This document shows, piece by piece, positions 1 to 6,393 of a stretch of 8,829 bases of DNA. Positions within the stretch are counted from its first letter, which is position 1. Each line of letters opens with the position of its first letter. The position numbers and the translations under genes were made by a program. Location: the NCBI GenBank assembly GCA_016934355.1, contig JAFGTA010000145.1, forward strand, positions 1-8,829, in the 5' to 3' direction. The notes under the pieces are model-generated. The model ran no database searches and was not told the origin of the DNA. It was given only the letters and a program-made list of their open reading frames with translations. Source of the stretch: Candidatus Bathyarchaeota archaeon. Its GTDB lineage: Archaea > Thermoproteota > Bathyarchaeia > TCS64.

Positions 1-1700
1 ATGATGCCTAGCCCCTTTATGGGGCCGTCCACAGGTGTGGAGCCGTAGCGTGTCGACGGCCTATCATTCTCCGCGGTCAGCCCCGTCTGGAGGTTGAAGG
101 CCCGCAGCGTGTTCACGGCTCTGCGGCCCACGTCCCACGCCTCCTCTGTACCCATGTCCCACCCGGTGGCCGACGAGACTGCCCTGGCGATCCTTTCGGC
201 GTTCATCCGGGTGTTGAACCGGCATGTGCCGACGCTGTCCTCTAACTGCATGAGGCCCTTGGTGCGGGCGACCTCGCTGCTGACCTCCGCGGGGTTCTTG
301 GGGCCCTGGGCGTCTGGGCTCATGACGCTCATGTGGGTCTCGATGGTGCTGGTGTTGCTTACGCATGTGTCAAACATCTCTGCCCACCTGTACCTGTGGT
401 CGTGGCCCCGCGGCGTGTTTCCCTTCAACGTGTAGATTGCTGACTCGGCGGCCTTGCCGCCGATCCTCGTGGATGCCCGCTTCACGCCCTCGGCGAGTAC
501 GTCCCCGAAGCCCTCACGGCTGGCGACCATCCTGAGTATCCTCGCGGCTCCCTCGGCGTCCCCGAATCCAGTCCTGAACCCTACCTGTTCAGCGGGGAGG
601 TACCCCTTCTCCATGCACTCCATCACCCACCCCACCGTCCACCCGGCCTCGTTGTTCTCCAGGCCCAGCCTGTCCGTTAGGCCGCTGAGCATGAACGCGG
701 CCTCCACGTCTGTGTTCCCTATGACGGGGCCCCAAGCCGCCATCTGCTCGTACTCGGGCTCCTCTACCTCCCCCGCGTACTTGCCTCCCTTGACCTTGAA
801 CATGGTGCTGTGGAGGAGCCTGCATGCCCAGCACTGCATCCTCTCCGCCTGGTATTTCTCGCGGACGCTCTTGGCGTTGAACCTCTCAAGCTCCTCCGGC
901 TTTATGCCCCAGTCGTAGGCGCTGTAGTTCTTGATGGGCAGGTCGCCTAACCCGCTCCTGTACATCCGCTCGACGCCGCCTATGGTTCCCTTGAAGTACT
1001 CGACGTCCTCGTACATCTCCTGAGAGACGGCGAGCAGCGCCTCGCGGTCGTGAACGGCGAGCCGGGCGTCTCCCCTGAACGCGATGACGGCCTTGAGTCT
1101 CTTGGAGCCCAGCACAGCGCCCGGGCCGTTGTGGCTGGCGCTGTGGCCGTGGTCCACGAAGACGCCCGCCCAGCGCACAAGCTTCTCACCCGCTGGGCCG
1201 ATGGAGAGAACGCTGGCGCTTCGTCCCGCTACGCCATGCTCCTTACGGATGGCATCGGTAACCTCGTAGGTGTCCATCCCTACGAACCTGGACGCGTCAC
1301 GGAGCTCAGCCTTTCCATCTTTGAGTACAAGGTACTTCCAGCTCTGCGAGGCCCCCGTGATTATGAGCCCGTCGTATCCGCTGAACTTCATGTAGGCGCC
1401 GAATAGGCCGTTCGCTTGGACCGAGGTGGCGCCTCCTGTGAGGGCTCCCTTGGTCACTATGCTTATGGTGCCTGAGCCGCCTACGCTGGTGCCTCCGAGG
1501 GGGCCGCTAGCTATGGAGACTATGTTCCGGGGGTCGCTGAACTCGATGCCGCGGGGAACCTCCTCGTAGAGGACCTTGGCGCCGATCCCGGTGCCGCCGA
1601 GGTGCCTCCTTAGGGCGTCCTCACCGTACACCTCGTCCGCAAGGTTCCCGTCCGTCATGTTGACTCTCAGATATTTTCCGGCGTATCCTTTTACCGCCAT
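1..1700 (-). CDS. Aldehyde:ferredoxin oxidoreductase family protein (3' end outside window)
   Basis: Tungsten- or molybdenum-bis-pterin oxidoreductase of the AOR family, which oxidises aldehydes to acids in the cytoplasm and passes electrons to ferredoxin. About 566 residues are visible. Family members are about 600-620 long, so perhaps 30-50 C-terminal residues are missing. The N-terminus has the usual GYAGKYLRVN opening and GGTGIGAKVLYEE, then SGPLGGTSVGGSG and SKRLKAV of the N-terminal domain. Pterin-binding DxxGL-type motifs appear as DRLGLE and as DSVGTCRF near residue 493. The 4Fe-4S site is atypical: C290-x2-C293-x3-H297 plus C493, where the Pyrococcus enzyme has cysteine at the third position. 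The visible end, VDGPIKGLG, matches the family's C-terminal GPxKG region. ATG at 1700 was chosen because it gives the normal distance to GYAGK; in-frame ATGs at 1709 and 1712 would add three or four residues and suit a leaderless transcript. The family is certain. The substrate is unknown, and the residues around the active site diverge from the well-studied enzymes. Confidence 0.93.
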   Translation of the reverse strand, partial: MAVKGYAGKYLRVNMTDGNLADEVYGEDALRRHLGGTGIGAKVLYEEVPRGIEFSDPRNIVSIASGPLGGTSVGGSGTISIVTKGALTGGATSVQANGLFGAYMKFSGYDGLIITGASQSWKYLVLKDGKAELRDASRFVGMDTYEVTDAIRKEHGVAGRSASVLSIGPAGEKLVRWAGVFVDHGHSASHNGPGAVLGSKRLKAVIAFRGDARLAVHDREALLAVSQEMYEDVEYFKGTIGGVERMYRSGLGDLPIKNYSAYDWGIKPEELERFNAKSVREKYQAERMQCWACRLLHSTMFKVKGGKYAGEVEEPEYEQMAAWGPVIGNTDVEAAFMLSGLTDRLGLENNEAGWTVGWVMECMEKGYLPAEQVGFRTGFGDAEGAARILRMVASREGFGDVLAEGVKRASTRIGGKAAESAIYTLKGNTPRGHDHRYRWAEMFDTCVSNTSTIETHMSVMSPDAQGPKNPAEVSSEVARTKGLMQLEDSVGTCRFNTRMNAERIARAVSSATGWDMGTEEAWDVGRRAVNTLRAFNLQTGLTAENDRPSTRYGSTPVDGPIKGLGI

Positions 1701-1757
1701 GAAACTCATCATACACGGCGTAAGCCGCAGGGATAACGATATCGCGGGGTCAGAGAT
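1701..1757. promoter_or_regulatory. Divergent promoter region between the AOR and MoaD-like genes
   Basis: These 57 bases separate two divergent starts, so both promoters must lie here or inside the opposing gene. The only AT-rich part is around 1731-1744. It contains the perfect 8-bp palindrome CGATATCG (1737-1744), lying about 25-32 bp upstream of the AOR start cluster, which is a suitable TATA distance on the minus strand. It is only 14-21 bp upstream of the GTG of the MoaD-like gene, so a separate or overlapping plus-strand element would be needed. No convincing Shine-Dalgarno sequence precedes either start. The TATA assignment is weak. Confidence 0.4.
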
Positions 1758-2042
1758 GTGAGGGTGGATGTCAGGTTCTACGGTGTGGCGATGGACGCAG
1801 CCGGGAGGCGAGACGAGACAGTGGAGCTGCCTGAAGACTCAACGGTACGTGACCTAGCCGACAAGCTGATCGAATTTCACGGCGCCCAGTTCAAGGGATA
1901 CGTCTACGAGGGCGGGGGAAAGCCGCGGGACTACCTCATGTGGTCCGTGAACGAGGTCGACATCATGGGTCTTAACGGGTTCGACACCGCGCTGAGTGAC
2001 GGCGACAGGGTCTTCGTGATGCCTCCCATCGGCGGCGGCTAA
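1758..2042 (+). CDS. MoaD/ThiS-family ubiquitin-like sulfur-carrier protein
   Basis: A 94-residue beta-grasp protein. Its start resembles MoaD (a first strand VDVRFYG, then AMDAAGRRDETVELPE and a helix TVRDLADKL). It ends in VFVMPPIGGG, the exposed C-terminal diglycine tail that an E1-like MoeB/ThiF/UbaA enzyme adenylates and converts to a thiocarboxylate. In archaea such proteins supply sulfur for molybdopterin/tungstopterin or tRNA thiolation, and some (SAMPs) also modify proteins. The GTG start is supported by the N-terminal strand beginning directly after it; nothing upstream adds homology. It is divergent from an AOR gene, which requires a pterin dithiolene cofactor, so sulfur supply for that cofactor is the best guess. 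It has a short insertion (GKPRDYLMW) between the middle strands. Its stop codon overlaps the stop of the convergent membrane-protein gene. The family is certain; the choice between pterin, tRNA and protein modification is not decidable here. Confidence 0.9.
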   Translation: MRVDVRFYGVAMDAAGRRDETVELPEDSTVRDLADKLIEFHGAQFKGYVYEGGGKPRDYLMWSVNEVDIMGLNGFDTALSDGDRVFVMPPIGGG

Positions 2043-2389
2043 CCGACCACGGTGAATATGACGAACCTGAACACGATCTTCAGGGCGTAGAGCACGAGGA
2101 CCGCCGCGGTGTTCTGGACGGCGTACCTGTAGTAGTCAGGGTTCTCCCTCGACAGGTACAGGCTGCCCAGTATGGGGGGCGCCGCCGTGACGAACCACAG
2201 GCTCCAGTAGAGCAGGAAAACCATGTTGATCAGCGAGACGACCGTCAGCTGCAGGATGCTCTCCGTGACGGGTAGCAGGGTCTCGGTGACCAGCAGTATG
2301 ACGGCGGAGACCACTGAAACCCCGGTTAGCCCTAGGTTCAGAAGCGTCCAGTAGGGCAGGACGCGTATGAAGAGGGCTTTCGGGTCCAA
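2039..2389 (-). CDS. Small three-helix membrane protein, function unknown
   Basis: I do not recognise the family. From the proposed TTG start the product has 116 residues and about three hydrophobic segments: roughly residues 14-39, 46-71 and 92-114. A charged loop (RENPDYYRY) precedes the last helix. There is no signal peptide, cysteine or catalytic motif. The longer open frame begins at 2554, but its first 55 codons lie inside the topoisomerase C-terminus and read as a low-complexity Arg/Thr/Ser-rich shadow, so they are rejected. TTG at 2389 is favoured because GGTGA (2394-2398, minus strand) sits 4 bases before it and overlaps the topoisomerase stop, a classic coupled-translation arrangement. 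It is probably the last gene of the topoisomerase transcript. Its stop overlaps the stop of the MoaD-like gene on the other strand. The coding call is good because of hydrophobicity and spacing; the exact start is moderately supported. Confidence 0.72.
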   Translation of the reverse strand: MDPKALFIRVLPYWTLLNLGLTGVSVVSAVILLVTETLLPVTESILQLTVVSLINMVFLLYWSLWFVTAAPPILGSLYLSRENPDYYRYAVQNTAAVLVLYALKIVFRFVIFTVVG

Positions 2390-2393
2390 GGCG

Positions 2394-2398
2394 TCACC
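2394..2398 (-). promoter_or_regulatory. Ribosome binding site for the membrane protein, overlapping the topoisomerase stop
   Basis: On the minus strand GGTGA lies 4 bases before TTG and contains the TGA stop of the topoisomerase gene. It complements the pyrimidine-rich 3' end of archaeal 16S rRNA. This decides the TTG start at 2389 and implies translational coupling. Confidence 0.55.
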
Positions 2399-4205
2399 GG
2401 CTCTTCTGGGCTCCCTGCTCCGGCGGCTCGGGGTCCACCCAGCTGAACTTCTTCTCAAGGGTCGACGAGTAGTAGTTCCGCCAGTCGTAGTCCACCTCGC
2501 GCCCCCACTCATAGTAGACGCGGGGGTCGACGTAGCTCTTGAGGCTAGTGCCAAGGTTGTAGTCGCGGGTCAGCTCCTTCGCCTCCAGCTGGAGGGTTAT
2601 CTTCTCGATCATCTCCTGGTCCTTCTGCTTACGGGTCTCCATGCGCTCCTGCAGCTTGGCGACGCGCTCCCTGTGCTTGTCCCTCGTGGATTTGATACGC
2701 TCCCGCGTCTTCTTGACGCCAGCGCGTTTGGACTGCACACGCTTCTTAGCGCCCTTAGTGGATTTCCCCGCCTCCTCCTTCTCCTTTAGCGTATTCCTGT
2801 ACTCTTCGAGCTTGGCCTTGTCCTCCTCCAGCTTCGCCTCGTACTTGGCCATCCTCTCCCCGTACTTCGCGGTGGCGTCCCTGATGCGTTCACGGTACTT
2901 GCGGAGGTTCTCGCGGGCCTTCTGCTTCCGTGCGGCGAGCCTCTCCTTCTGCTTCATTAGGCTCTGCTCCCACGTCTTCGGTATGGTGCGCTTATGGTTG
3001 CAGGTTATCGCTGCCTCCAGGTTGGCGAGGGTGGCGACGTGTTTCTTGCGGTACTCAGGGGTCTCCCTCTCTATGGGCAGCTCCCCGAGCCTGGACTTGA
3101 CGGCCTCGGTGGCGTAGCATGTCCTGAACACCTTGGCGGTGATGCCCTTCATCACCTCGTCTAGGAACTCGCTGACGACGCTGCTGTTCACCTCGTCGAA
3201 CAGGGTGCTGTCCCGGTTCTTCTCGGCGAAGCCCTTCAGGTTCCTTATCACCTGTTCGTCGAGCCTCGCGGTAGTGGTGAGCCTCACGCTGTCCTTTCCC
3301 AGGAAGTCGAATGTGACTGTGCCGTCGCCGTTGAAGCAGAGGTGCTCGGCGCGTAGGCTGCTGGCGCCCACTGTGTCGGCTTCCTCGTCTTCGTCCTTCT
3401 CGTCGCCTACTCTGAACTTGAGCTCGTCGATGAGGTAACAGACCGTCGCCGTCTTCCGGCGCTTAACGTCGCCGCTTGACAGGTTCTCAGCGATGTGCCT
3501 CTTCACCCTGTCCAGGTTCCTGCGGAGCTCGATGGCCTTGTCGAACTTCTCTATCTCCTTCTTCTGCTTGATGGGGCTGCTGTCGTGGGGCCACACGTAC
3601 TTCATCTTGTCTGTGAGCTTGTCCTTCCACCGGGCGATCCACATGCTCTCGCTGTCCCAGTGGATCTCCTTCCAGTCCCCCGGCGGCCTCGGGGCGTCGG
3701 GGCTCAGGTTGAGCTCAACGTCCTCGTGGCGGGGCCCCTCCTTCCACTTGCCGCGGAACGGGTGCTCGCCGCGGCCCATGAATATGCTGCTGGGCTCAAC
3801 CATGTAGTTGCCCAGCTCGCAGCGCTCCCCATCGATGACCGCGTAGCCGTACCTCTCCTTGTTTGCCTCCCTCTCGGCCTTCCGCTCGTCACGGAGCAGC
3901 TTCTTCTCCTCCGTCGACAGGTTCTTCCTACGCTCGCGTTCAGCCTCAACCAGAAGGTAGATTTCGCTATAGTCGACGTCGCCTGGGAGAACCTTGAAGC
4001 CCAGAAGCTCGCTGAAGTCCGCGTGGAAGTTCTCCGCGAAAACCGGGTCCTCCACGTAGGGGGTGCCTATCTTCTTCGCCCAGGCCACGGCCCTCTCCTC
4101 CTCCGCGGGCGTGAGCACATGCGCCTCACCCCTTATCCTGACCGTCAGTCCCTGCGCCTCGTAGCGAGGCGGCACCATCACTCCGTTGTGGACTAGCTGC
4201 TCCAT
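2394..4205 (-). CDS. DNA topoisomerase IB, eukaryote type
   Basis: Relaxes supercoiled DNA by nicking one strand through a 3'-phosphotyrosine. The 603-residue product aligns by eye with the core of eukaryotic Top1 from its first residues (HNGVMVPPRYE against the human HKGPVFAPPYE region). It then carries GRGEHPFRGK, the EKFDKAIELRR helix, FRVGDEKDE..ADTVG, TFDFLGKDS, ITAKVFRTCYA, CNHKR and LGTSLKSYVDPR. All five catalytic residues are present: R265, K304, R361, H404 and Tyr558. Between H404 and Y558 lie 154 residues, against about 91 in human Top1; this is a long Lys/Arg/Glu-rich coiled coil, the linker domain. The large charged N-terminal extension of eukaryotic enzymes is absent. ATG at 4205 is chosen over the longer frame (GTG 4241, ATG 4232) because a TATA box at 4244-4253 would place the transcript start near 4224, downstream of those codons, and GGGGAG lies 7 bases before 4205. 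Archaeal Top1B is typical of Thaumarchaeota and relatives. Confidence 0.96.
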   Translation of the reverse strand: MEQLVHNGVMVPPRYEAQGLTVRIRGEAHVLTPAEEERAVAWAKKIGTPYVEDPVFAENFHADFSELLGFKVLPGDVDYSEIYLLVEAERERRKNLSTEEKKLLRDERKAEREANKERYGYAVIDGERCELGNYMVEPSSIFMGRGEHPFRGKWKEGPRHEDVELNLSPDAPRPPGDWKEIHWDSESMWIARWKDKLTDKMKYVWPHDSSPIKQKKEIEKFDKAIELRRNLDRVKRHIAENLSSGDVKRRKTATVCYLIDELKFRVGDEKDEDEEADTVGASSLRAEHLCFNGDGTVTFDFLGKDSVRLTTTARLDEQVIRNLKGFAEKNRDSTLFDEVNSSVVSEFLDEVMKGITAKVFRTCYATEAVKSRLGELPIERETPEYRKKHVATLANLEAAITCNHKRTIPKTWEQSLMKQKERLAARKQKARENLRKYRERIRDATAKYGERMAKYEAKLEEDKAKLEEYRNTLKEKEEAGKSTKGAKKRVQSKRAGVKKTRERIKSTRDKHRERVAKLQERMETRKQKDQEMIEKITLQLEAKELTRDYNLGTSLKSYVDPRVYYEWGREVDYDWRNYYSSTLEKKFSWVDPEPPEQGAQKSR

Positions 4206-4243
4206 CGTTGGGCTCCCCGAATTAGGGAGCATAACCAACACAG

Positions 4244-4260
4244 TTTTTTAAAGTTTGTCT
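4244..4260 (-). promoter_or_regulatory. BRE/TATA promoter of the topoisomerase IB operon
   Basis: The minus strand reads GACAAA then CTTTAAAAAA, close to the archaeal BRE plus TATA consensus. A start about 25 bp downstream of the TATA centre falls near 4224, giving a leader of about 18 bases before ATG 4205. It sits in the 78-bp gap after the DUF362 stop, so the topoisomerase can be transcribed separately from the DUF362 gene. Confidence 0.65.
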
Positions 4261-4283
4261 CGTTTTTTGTTAAAGTCCCGCGG

Positions 4284-5282
4284 CTATAGCTGTAGATACT
4301 TGGGTTTAAGGGCCCTAGCCTGCTTCACATGATCCGTGTTGTAGGCTCCGAACGCCTCCCCTCCCTTCTCCAGATAGCCTACTTTTCCCGGGTCCACCTC
4401 CATGAGGCTGCAGGTGACGGCGTCCAGCTCGACGAGGCTCTGGCCGTGGGCGACGAGCCCGTTGCCCGGCTTAACGCTGTACCTTCCCCATGACACGTTT
4501 ACCTCTCCCTCGGGGTCCGGTGCTACGAGGTTCTTGAAGGCCTCGTTGAGTCCGTAGAGGCTGAAGTAGGTGGCGTAGAGCTTGGCGATGTCCACGATGC
4601 TGGCGTCTAGCCTCTCGTTTCCGGGGCCGTGCCACCAAGGTCTGTGGGGGTCGGGGACGAAGCCGAACATGTTCTTGAGGGAGAGGCTCGGGTACGTGCC
4701 GCCGTAGCCCTTGACCCGGGCCAGACTCACCAAAGTGGAGCCCATGTGGGCGGCGAGGCGCCTGGGCATGAACCCGTATAACCTGTCGGTGAATGCCGGA
4801 GAATAGCTGTCCTCTACTCGCTTCCTTACTTCACGGCTGTCCACCACGCGCCCACTCCATATCTCCTCTGTGACGTTGACATACTCGGCGCCGTGCTCCT
4901 CGAAGAGGTCCGTGAACCCATGCGTGTCCCTGAACCACCTGTCCTGAGCCCTTATCCGGTCCCAGCGTCCCCCCTGCCTGACCCAGCTCCAGTCCGGGTG
5001 GCTCATCAGCCACCCCCAGTCCACCTTCTCACCCTCGACTGTGAAGCTAAGAGACCCATCCTGCCTGCTGAGGCTATACCCCTCGGCGACGATGAACTCG
5101 GCGTCCACGGCCTCCATGAGCATCCCGAGGGCTTCGGCGTCCGTGTAGTTCGCCGGGTGGGGACTGAACCAGTTCGGCTTGACTATGACGGTCTCGGTCA
5201 CTGGGAGACGGTCTTTGAGGCTTCTCCTGAGCTCTGACGCTGTCTTGACCCTGTCCAGGGTTACCGTGCCCAACTGATCCAT
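4284..5282 (-). CDS. DUF362 domain protein
   Basis: A 332-residue protein of the DUF362 family, whose biochemical role is not established. Recognisable family features are VIVKPNWFSPHP near residue 32, a central acidic YVNVTEEIW stretch, STLVSLARVKGYGG, and the signature SLSLKNMFGFVPDPHR followed by WWHG. Later come LVAHGQSLVELDAVTC and a C-terminal helix. Many DUF362 proteins carry a C-terminal 2x4Fe-4S ferredoxin domain; this one has no cysteine cluster and ends soon after the DUF362 core. It has no signal peptide or membrane segment, so it is probably cytoplasmic. The start is well supported: GAGGAG (5288-5293) is 5 bases upstream and a TATA element lies at 5314-5323. It is divergent from an exported membrane-anchored protein and is followed after 78 bp by topoisomerase IB, which has its own promoter. 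The family call is good; the function is unknown. Confidence 0.85.
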   Translation of the reverse strand: MDQLGTVTLDRVKTASELRRSLKDRLPVTETVIVKPNWFSPHPANYTDAEALGMLMEAVDAEFIVAEGYSLSRQDGSLSFTVEGEKVDWGWLMSHPDWSWVRQGGRWDRIRAQDRWFRDTHGFTDLFEEHGAEYVNVTEEIWSGRVVDSREVRKRVEDSYSPAFTDRLYGFMPRRLAAHMGSTLVSLARVKGYGGTYPSLSLKNMFGFVPDPHRPWWHGPGNERLDASIVDIAKLYATYFSLYGLNEAFKNLVAPDPEGEVNVSWGRYSVKPGNGLVAHGQSLVELDAVTCSLMEVDPGKVGYLEKGGEAFGAYNTDHVKQARALKPKYLQL

Positions 5283-5287
5283 GGTGT

Positions 5288-5323
5288 CTCCTCTGAATGT
5301 TTAGTGTCACCCTGTATTATATG
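5288..5323 (-). promoter_or_regulatory. Promoter and ribosome binding site of the DUF362 gene
   Basis: On the minus strand a TATA-like CATATAATAC (5314-5323) is followed about 25 bases later by the expected transcript start near 5293. GAGGAG (5288-5293) lies 5 bases before ATG 5282. The predicted leader is thus only about ten bases and begins with the Shine-Dalgarno sequence itself. Confidence 0.6.
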
Positions 5324-5354
5324 AGTGGATACCCGTGTGACCTGTGCTCGTTCA

Positions 5355-5391
5355 GCCGCGGCGAGGGTGGATAACCACTATATTCCGCGGA
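5355..5391 (+). promoter_or_regulatory. Promoter of the exported-protein gene, with flanking palindromes
   Basis: CTATAT at 5378-5383 lies 26-31 bases before ATG 5409, which matches the TATA-to-start distance for a leaderless transcript. Nearby are GTGG-ATAA-CCAC (5367-5378), a small inverted repeat abutting the TATA box, and two 8-bp palindromes, GCCGCGGC (5355-5362) and TCCGCGGA (5384-5391), with centres 29 bp apart on either side of the TATA box. The promoter call is fair; operator function for the palindromes is speculative. Confidence 0.5.
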
Positions 5392-5408
5392 TTTACACTT
5401 CTTTGGGA

Positions 5409-6359
5409 ATGGGAGCCAAGTCCAAGCCCTTCAAGAGGGACGAGATCATCGGAGCGTTGACGCTTGTGATGCTTTTCTTCTCGGTCATGGCGGGGCGGGA
5501 GGTAGGGAACTTCTACGCCAGCTACGACGAGATGAAGAGCCTCAAGGTCCTCTTCAAGGTCACCGAGGAGGAGATGTCAGGCTACCTGCGTGACGTGCTG
5601 CAGGGGGGTAGCCCAGAGCTCGGCTTCGGTTTGACAATCACGTTGCCGGCGGTGGAGACCGAGACCAAGCTGGTCACGGAGACCCCGGACTACGTGAGGC
5701 GGTGGCTCATCAGCGTCACTCTGAGCCCCGTGGTTGTCAGGCAGCCCTCCGTCTCAGACGTGGAGTTCGAGCTGCTGGTCGAGGACGAAACCATAGTCTC
5801 CGAGACCTTCACGTTCCCCAAGCAGAAGGTGCCTTACCTGGGCCTCGTCGACAGGGGAATAGAGCTGAGTATTGGTGATGTTCCCCAGCTGAGGTCGAGG
5901 ATATCGGAGGCCGTTGGAGAGTACTCGGGGGAGGTGAAGGTTGAGGTCAGAGGCCGCGTCAGGGCCCACCTCTGGTTCCTTGAGACCTGGCTGCCTTTCT
6001 CCACTACACGGTACCCGCTGGTGGACGCCCCGCACATTGTATACGATTCCTCGGAGTGGCGTAGCTTCGAGGGCGTAAGCATCGCCAGCCACGAGACCGG
6101 CCAACCGACTATGGTTTCGGCTAGGTTTAGGAACCCGACCCGTGTCCACAGCCTCACCGAGAACGTCACATGCACGATACTGAGAGACGGCAATCTCGCC
6201 GACATGGTTACCAAGGAGGTGAGGCTCGCCCCCGGGACCGACGGCGTCTACGTGTTCCTGTACACCCCGCCTGAGCCCGGTGACTACTCATACCGCCTCA
6301 CAGCTGGATCGATGGCACTTACGGCAAGTGACACGCCTGTCCTCAGGGTTGAGGGCTAG
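5409..6359 (+). CDS. Membrane-anchored exported protein with beta-rich domains, function unknown
   Basis: The predicted product has 316 residues. A short basic N-terminus (MGAKSKPFKR) precedes one hydrophobic helix at about residues 12-28, an anchor with the bulk of the protein outside the cell. Residues about 33-100 look mixed. Residues 100-205 alternate hydrophobic strands (ISVTLSPVVV, VEFELLVEDE, EVKVEVRGRVRAHLWF, then TWLPFSTTRYPL) in a way that resembles an LEA14/WHy-like sandwich; this is a low-confidence likeness. Residues about 222-316 (HETGQPTMVSARFRNPT, TCTILRDG, VRLAPGTDGVYVF, EPGDYSYRLTAG) look like an Ig/CARDB-type domain. There is one N-glycosylation sequon, NVT, at residue 252. 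The longer frame from 5325 would start upstream of the TATA box at 5378-5383, so ATG 5409 with a leaderless mRNA is preferred. It is divergent from the DUF362 gene. A substrate-binding, cell-surface or protein-protein role is possible; no function is claimed. Confidence 0.8.
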   Translation: MGAKSKPFKRDEIIGALTLVMLFFSVMAGREVGNFYASYDEMKSLKVLFKVTEEEMSGYLRDVLQGGSPELGFGLTITLPAVETETKLVTETPDYVRRWLISVTLSPVVVRQPSVSDVEFELLVEDETIVSETFTFPKQKVPYLGLVDRGIELSIGDVPQLRSRISEAVGEYSGEVKVEVRGRVRAHLWFLETWLPFSTTRYPLVDAPHIVYDSSEWRSFEGVSIASHETGQPTMVSARFRNPTRVHSLTENVTCTILRDGNLADMVTKEVRLAPGTDGVYVFLYTPPEPGDYSYRLTAGSMALTASDTPVLRVEG

Positions 6360-6393
6360 GCTTACTCAAAAAATATTAACATAACCTGACACA

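Noticed and set aside
454..918. 154-codon plus-strand frame within the AOR gene
   Set aside because: The opposite strand encodes the AOR cluster motif across this interval; the plus frame is Ser/Pro-rich shadow with no motif.
2390..2554. N-terminal extension of the membrane-protein frame up to ATG 2554
   Set aside because: These 55 codons overlap the topoisomerase active-site tyrosine region and give a Thr/Ser/Arg-rich low-complexity sequence; a TTG with a GGTGA site fits better.
3495..4196. 233-codon plus-strand frame antisense to topoisomerase IB
   Set aside because: It lies wholly inside a gene with intact catalytic motifs. Its Leu/Val/Pro-rich translation is the expected mirror of GC-rich codon usage and has no recognisable domain.
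4206..4241. Topoisomerase start at GTG 4241 or ATG 4232
   Set aside because: Both lie upstream of the transcript start predicted from the TATA box at 4244-4253, and the extra residues have no counterpart in Top1.
4261..4275. T-rich tract on the plus strand near 4244-4270 as a terminator
   Set aside because: No plus-strand gene ends here; on the minus strand it reads as A-rich promoter sequence for the topoisomerase gene.
5325..5408. 28-codon N-terminal extension of the exported protein
   Set aside because: It begins upstream of the TATA box at 5378-5383. The basic-plus-hydrophobic anchor begins naturally at MGAKSKPFKR.
5283..5408. Possible tRNA or structured RNA in the 126-bp gap
   Set aside because: Only short inverted repeats are present; no cloverleaf, TTCRA loop or CCA-like end can be assembled.
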